Origin: an uncultured Eubacteriales bacterium
GTDB taxonomy: Bacteria > Bacillota > Clostridia > Oscillospirales > Oscillospiraceae
Length of the DNA stretch: 9,830 nt
Reading direction: 5' to 3'
Assembly: GCA_902475435.1 (NCBI GenBank)
Contig: CABRZL010000076.1
Span: 1-9,830, forward strand
The position numbers and the translations under genes are program-made. Positions 7,060 through 9,830 of this stretch are shown one piece after another. Position 1 is the first letter of the stretch. Every line of letters begins with the position of its first letter. The notes under the pieces were generated by a model. The model did not search any database and was not told where the DNA came from. It worked only from the letters and a program-made list of their open reading frames with translations.

Positions 7060-7064
7060 GTCAA
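7036..7064 (-). promoter_or_regulatory. Predicted promoter of the HMA-ATPase operon
   Basis: On the minus strand TTGACT (7064-7059) is separated by 17 bases from TATACT (7041-7036). Both boxes match the sigma-A consensus at five of six bases. Transcription would start near 7029, giving a leader of about 57 bases before the HMA start codon. Confidence 0.7.
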
Positions 7065-7142
7065 TGTTCTCGAGCAGGACTCTTCCAAAAGGGCGAAAAT
7101 CATTTCCAAATGGAATAACGAGAATTGAAAAGAGGTTAAATT

Positions 7143-7508
7143 ATGCAGGAGGTACATCTTCCCCATCTCCACAATGACAGCTTGAAAGCAATGGATTTGC
7201 AGAAATTTTTGCAAAAAACCGAAAATTTTCAAACCGTCGCCAACGTATTTAAGCAGTTGTCTGACAGCAGCAGGCTTCGCATTTTTTGGCTGCTCTGTCA
7301 TTGTGAAGAATGCGTCGTCAATCTTTCTGCACTGGTGGATATGACCAGTCCGGCAGTCTCTCATCATTTGAGGCAACTAAAGGCCAACGGGCTGGTGGTC
7401 AGCCGCCGTATGGGAAAAGAAGTCTATTACAAGGCGTCTGACTCAGAGCAAAGCCAGCTACTTCACCAAATGATCGAGAAAACAATGGAAATATCTTGTC
7501 CCAAATAA
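7143..7508 (+). CDS. ArsR/SmtB-family metal-responsive repressor
   Basis: This 121-residue winged-helix repressor should bind the divergent promoter as a dimer and leave it when loaded with metal, thereby turning on the export pump. The helix-turn-helix is clear: NLSALVDMTSPAVSHHLRQL at about 60-79, then the wing with GKEVYYKAS (91-99). Candidate ligands are C52, H53, C54 and C57 in the segment CHCEEC of the recognition-helix region, H5, H8 and H10 in the N-terminal arm, and D100, E102, H108 and E116 in the C-terminal helix. The classical CxCD pair of CadC/ArsR is not present as such; only C57 aligns with its first cysteine, as in SmtB. The ribosome site AGAGG (7131-7135) is seven bases before the ATG. 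The divergent ATPase makes Zn, Cd or Pb the expected inducer. Confidence 0.88.
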   Translation: MQEVHLPHLHNDSLKAMDLQKFLQKTENFQTVANVFKQLSDSSRLRIFWLLCHCEECVVNLSALVDMTSPAVSHHLRQLKANGLVVSRRMGKEVYYKASDSEQSQLLHQMIEKTMEISCPK

Positions 7509-7524
7509 ACGGAGGTTCAATCGG

Positions 7525-8530
7525 ATGGATCATCATGAAGCGGAGCATACGCGCAAAAAACTCCAAAATATTCCTACCGGAATGTTTTATAGGATGACAC
7601 ACACCAAGGAAGGTTCCACTACATCCTGTTATGATCGTTTCTATGAATCGTCAGAGTCAATTGGAAAAGTTGAAACATTCCTCTTATATCCGGGAATTAA
7701 ACTCTCATTTCTATACTTTCTTGCAGATCAAACAGTATGTCGTCATCAATCGGACCGTGGTATATTAGAAATCAATTACTGTCGTTTTGGCCGCAGCGGT
7801 TGGAATATGAACCATGCAGGTACGCTTTACCTGGGTGCCGGGGATTGTTCCATTCACACCAGGAATCTATGTGCAAACTCCGTGATGACCTTTCCAAATG
7901 GTTATTATGAAGGACTGTCCATCCAAATAGATCTGTGTCAATTCTCAGAGCATCCTCCGGAACTGATCCAAGAGGCCGGCATAACTGGAGCACAGATTTG
8001 CCGGAAATTCTGCGCAAATGGCAGTTTTTCTCCCCGGATGTGAAAAAACTGCATCCATATTTTCAGGTTTTTATGACCTTCCCACTTCGCTTCAAATTCC
8101 ATATTGCAAACTAAAACTCCAGGAACTGATACTTTACCTGTACAAAATAGATTATCAATTGACCAAAGAACCAAATCGTTATCAGGCTGAACAAATCCAT
8201 ATTATCAAACAAGTTCATGATCTGCTTACTGAAAATTTGGAACAGCGTATCACAATTGAAACGCTGGCCAAACAATTTCTCATGAATCCTTCCACACTGA
8301 AAGCAACCTTCAAAGCCGTCTATGGAAATTCCATCGCCGCTCATATTAAGGAACATCGTATGGAAAAAGCATCCGTACTGCTCCGGGAGACGGATAAAAG
8401 CGTAGCACAAATTTCAAGAGAGGTAGGCTATGAAAGCCAAAGCAAATTTTCAACGGAATTTCGGAAAGTGTTCCACATGCTCCCTTCGGAATACCGTAAA
8501 ACACATCATGAAGTGATTTCCCCTCTCTGA
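7525..8530 (+). pseudogene. AraC-family transcriptional regulator split by a frameshift
   Basis: An intact gene here would encode about 334 residues. The first frame (7525-8043) gives the N-terminal effector-binding part, including ILEINYCRFGR and YLGAGD, and ends at a TGA. The second frame, open at least from 8018 to 8530, gives the rest: a helical linker (QIPYCKLKLQELILYLYK) and the AraC DNA-binding domain with two helix-turn-helix units, ITIETLAKQFLMNPSTLKATF and SVAQISREVGYESQSKFSTEF, ending at LPSEYRK. Dropping one T from the T5 run at 8025-8029 joins the frames into NGSFLPGCEKTASIFSGFYD, which reads like the normal linker of this family. The second part has no ribosome site of its own before ATG 8018, so it is unlikely to be made separately. 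The first ATG follows GGAGG (7511-7515) and lies 16 bases after the ArsR gene, in the same transcript. A sequencing error, a recent mutation and recoding are all possible. Confidence 0.8.
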
Positions 8531-8566
8531 ATTCTGGCGAAAACCATTCAAAATAGCCAATAGATG

Positions 8567-8609
8567 AAAGCCCCCAATGTAGTTTCTCGTGCTACATTGG
8601 GGGGCTTTT
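8567..8609. terminator. Strong bidirectional terminator between AraC and ABC transporter genes
   Basis: AAAGCCCCCAATGTAG (8567-8582) pairs with CTACATTGGGGGGCTTT (8592-8608), leaving one extra G bulged and a nine-base loop. The plus-strand tail is CTTTTCC and the minus-strand tail GCTTTCATCTATT. It ends the AraC transcript from the left and the ABC transporter operon from the right. Confidence 0.8.
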
Positions 8610-8645
8610 CCAAAACAAAATAATATTCCATTTTTATGCGGAATC

Positions 8646-9443
8646 TCAGCCAAGAATCATGCGGTCATTGGTAAAATCTTCACCGCCGGAAGCGACATTG
8701 AATTTTTCCAACAAATCCTCTACGGTAAGCTTCTGTTTTGCTTCCCCACTAATATCCAATATGATGTTTCCATCCTTCATCATAATCAGTCGGTTGCCAT
8801 AGGCGATGGCATCTTTCATATTATGAGTAATCATCAACGTTGTCAGGTGATCACGTGAGATAATCTTTTCTGTGGCTTCCAATACCTTGGCCGCCGTTTT
8901 GGGATCTAATGCCGCCGTATGTTCATCCAAAAGCAGTAATTTGGGTTTTACCAGACTGGCCATCAAAAGCGTAAGCGCTTGGCGCTGTCCGCCGGAAAGC
9001 AGCCCTACCCGGCTTGTCAGCCGTTCTTCCAGCCCAAGATCCAGAATTTTCAAGAGTTCCTTATATTTCTCCCGCTCTGCTTTGGTGATCCCACGGCGCA
9101 GGCTCCGTGTTTTTCCACGGCGCATGGCCAACGCCAGATTTTCTTCAATCTGCATCGTCGCCGCAGTTCCTGTCATAGGATCCTGGAATACACGCCCAAT
9201 GTATTTTGCACGTTTATGCTCCGACAATTTTGTCACGTCTACCCCATCAATGAGAATGCTTCCCGCATCCACGGGAAACACTCCGGCAACTGCATTTAGC
9301 AACGTAGATTTTCCCGCTCCGTTGCCGCCAATGACAGTACAAAACTCCCCATCTTGCAAATGAAGGCTCAGTCCATTCAGCGCGACCTTTTCATTGACTG
9401 TACCCGCATTAAACACCTTCACAATATTGTCAATCTTAAGCAC
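8646..9443 (-). CDS. ABC importer ATP-binding protein (TrpZ-like, partner of an ABC_sub_bind-type system)
   Basis: This cytoplasmic ATPase subunit of 265 residues energises uptake. All nucleotide-binding motifs are intact: Walker A GGNGAGKS (39-46), Q-loop Gln87 in VFQDP, signature LSGGQ (149-153), Walker B LLLLDE with D173 and E174, and switch His207 in ITHN. The start is a GTG at 9443, because GGAGG (9453-9457) sits nine bases upstream and the protein then begins MLKIDNIVKVF, as in the family. The frame is open to 9530, but those extra 29 residues look unlike any ABC start. It overlaps the permease gene by eight bases, which suggests translational coupling. The family works with a BPD_transp_2-type permease and a TrpX-like binding lipoprotein. 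In streptococci relatives are linked to aromatic amino acids, but the substrate here is not shown by the sequence. Confidence 0.87.
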   Translation of the reverse strand: MLKIDNIVKVFNAGTVNEKVALNGLSLHLQDGEFCTVIGGNGAGKSTLLNAVAGVFPVDAGSILIDGVDVTKLSEHKRAKYIGRVFQDPMTGTAATMQIEENLALAMRRGKTRSLRRGITKAEREKYKELLKILDLGLEERLTSRVGLLSGGQRQALTLLMASLVKPKLLLLDEHTAALDPKTAAKVLEATEKIISRDHLTTLMITHNMKDAIAYGNRLIMMKDGNIILDISGEAKQKLTVEDLLEKFNVASGGEDFTNDRMILG

Positions 9444-9830
9444 GAATGCCGGCCTCCCTTCCACGCTTAGTTTTTCCCGGGAAATACTTGCTCTTCCAAT
9501 AGGGAATTGCCAAGAACAGCGCCACCACAAGAGCTGTCAGCAGCTTAAGATCATCCGTCGAAAGTCCCAGCCGCAGCACGAATTGAATCACAACATAATA
9601 GATGATTGCACCAATAATACATGCAAGCAGCTTCAACGCGAAATTATGGAAAATACGCTCAAAAATTACTTCACCGATAATGACAGCTGCCAAACCGATC
9701 ACAATGGCTCCGCGCCCCATATTGATATCGGAAAATCCTTGGTATTGGCTCAACAAGGCGCCTGCCAAAGCAACCAATCCATTGGAAATCATCAATCCCA
9801 TCACTTTTGTCACATTGGTGATTTCCAATG
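9436..9830 (-). CDS. ABC transporter permease, C-terminal part (cut by window edge)
   Basis: The last roughly 131 residues of a polytopic inner-membrane permease are present; the family is usually near 290-300 residues, so more than half lies beyond the right edge. The frame is open through base 9830, and the TTG at 9828 is an internal Leu codon rather than a true start. Visible features are a hydrophobic helix around VMGLMISNGLVALAGALL, the conserved loop QYQGFSDINMGRGAIVIGLA typical of branched-chain/TrpY-like permeases (BPD_transp_2), two further membrane segments, and a basic tail (KSKYFPGKTKRGREAGIRA). The stop TAA (9438-9436) lies inside the start region of the ATPase gene, an eight-base overlap. 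With the ATPase it forms the distal end of an importer operon. Confidence 0.85.
   Translation of the reverse strand, partial: LEITNVTKVMGLMISNGLVALAGALLSQYQGFSDINMGRGAIVIGLAAVIIGEVIFERIFHNFALKLLACIIGAIIYYVVIQFVLRLGLSTDDLKLLTALVVALFLAIPYWKSKYFPGKTKRGREAGIRA

Noticed and set aside
7067..7124. Possible structured leader in the arsR mRNA (TTCTCG pairing with CGAGAA, and a TTCCA/TGGAA hairpin)
   Set aside because: The stems are only five to six base pairs and match no riboswitch I know, so chance pairing is a sufficient explanation.
8018..8530. Independent small AraC-type gene starting at ATG 8018
   Set aside because: There is no ribosome site before this ATG, and the preceding frame supplies exactly the missing N-terminal half of the same protein, so it is the second part of a frameshifted gene.
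9444..9530. Longer N-terminus of the ABC ATPase (29 more residues)
   Set aside because: The extension overlaps the permease gene and has no ABC-like sequence, whereas GTG 9443 has a GGAGG site nine bases upstream and gives a normal start.
9826..9828. TTG at the window edge as the permease start
   Set aside because: It lies in the middle of a conserved membrane protein that should continue for more than 150 residues upstream; it is an internal Leu codon.

Overview
The window looks like chromosomal DNA of an anaerobic, probably gut-associated Bacillota (Clostridia or Negativicutes). This is judged from the moderate GC content, the strong GGAGG-type ribosome sites, the sigma-A-like promoters, a large FMN/FAD/4Fe-4S ene-reductase, a tannase-type lipoprotein and a Gram-positive-style CadA/ArsR metal locus. 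The genus cannot be named from the sequence alone. No rRNA, tRNA, CRISPR array, insertion sequence or phage gene is visible.

Region 1 (1-2560, plus strand): an HxlR-family regulator whose own terminator has the stop codon in its loop, then a 658-residue Old Yellow Enzyme-type reductase of the 2,4-dienoyl-CoA/2-enoate reductase class. The reductase has its own promoter, and an inverted repeat over its -10 could be the HxlR operator. Region 2 (2527-4760, minus strand): a large exported lipoprotein with a tannase-like alpha/beta-hydrolase fold. It converges on the reductase and shares a hairpin terminator with it. An extracellular ester hydrolase beside a cytoplasmic ene-reductase suggests, as inference only, use of plant phenolic (for example cinnamoyl) esters.

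Region 3 (4811-8609): a divergent metal-resistance locus. To the left run a 72-residue free heavy-metal-binding (HMA) protein and a CPC-type P1B ATPase that lacks its own HMA domain. To the right run an ArsR/SmtB repressor and an AraC-family regulator split by a frameshift in a T5 run. Two near-consensus promoters face each other with overlapping -10 boxes, centred on a long imperfect dyad that is the obvious operator candidate.

Region 4 (8567-9830, minus strand): the distal end of an ABC importer operon, with an ATPase and the C-terminal part of its membrane permease, overlapping by 8 bases. This pair belongs to the group that works with an ABC_sub_bind/TrpX-type binding protein, whose gene would lie beyond the right edge. 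The AraC and ABC genes converge on one GC-rich bidirectional terminator.

Most of the window is a set of ordinary bacterial genes. The points most worth following are the frameshifted AraC gene, the symmetric divergent metal promoter, the split ATPase/HMA arrangement, the non-canonical Fe-S spacing in the reductase and the esterase/reductase pairing.
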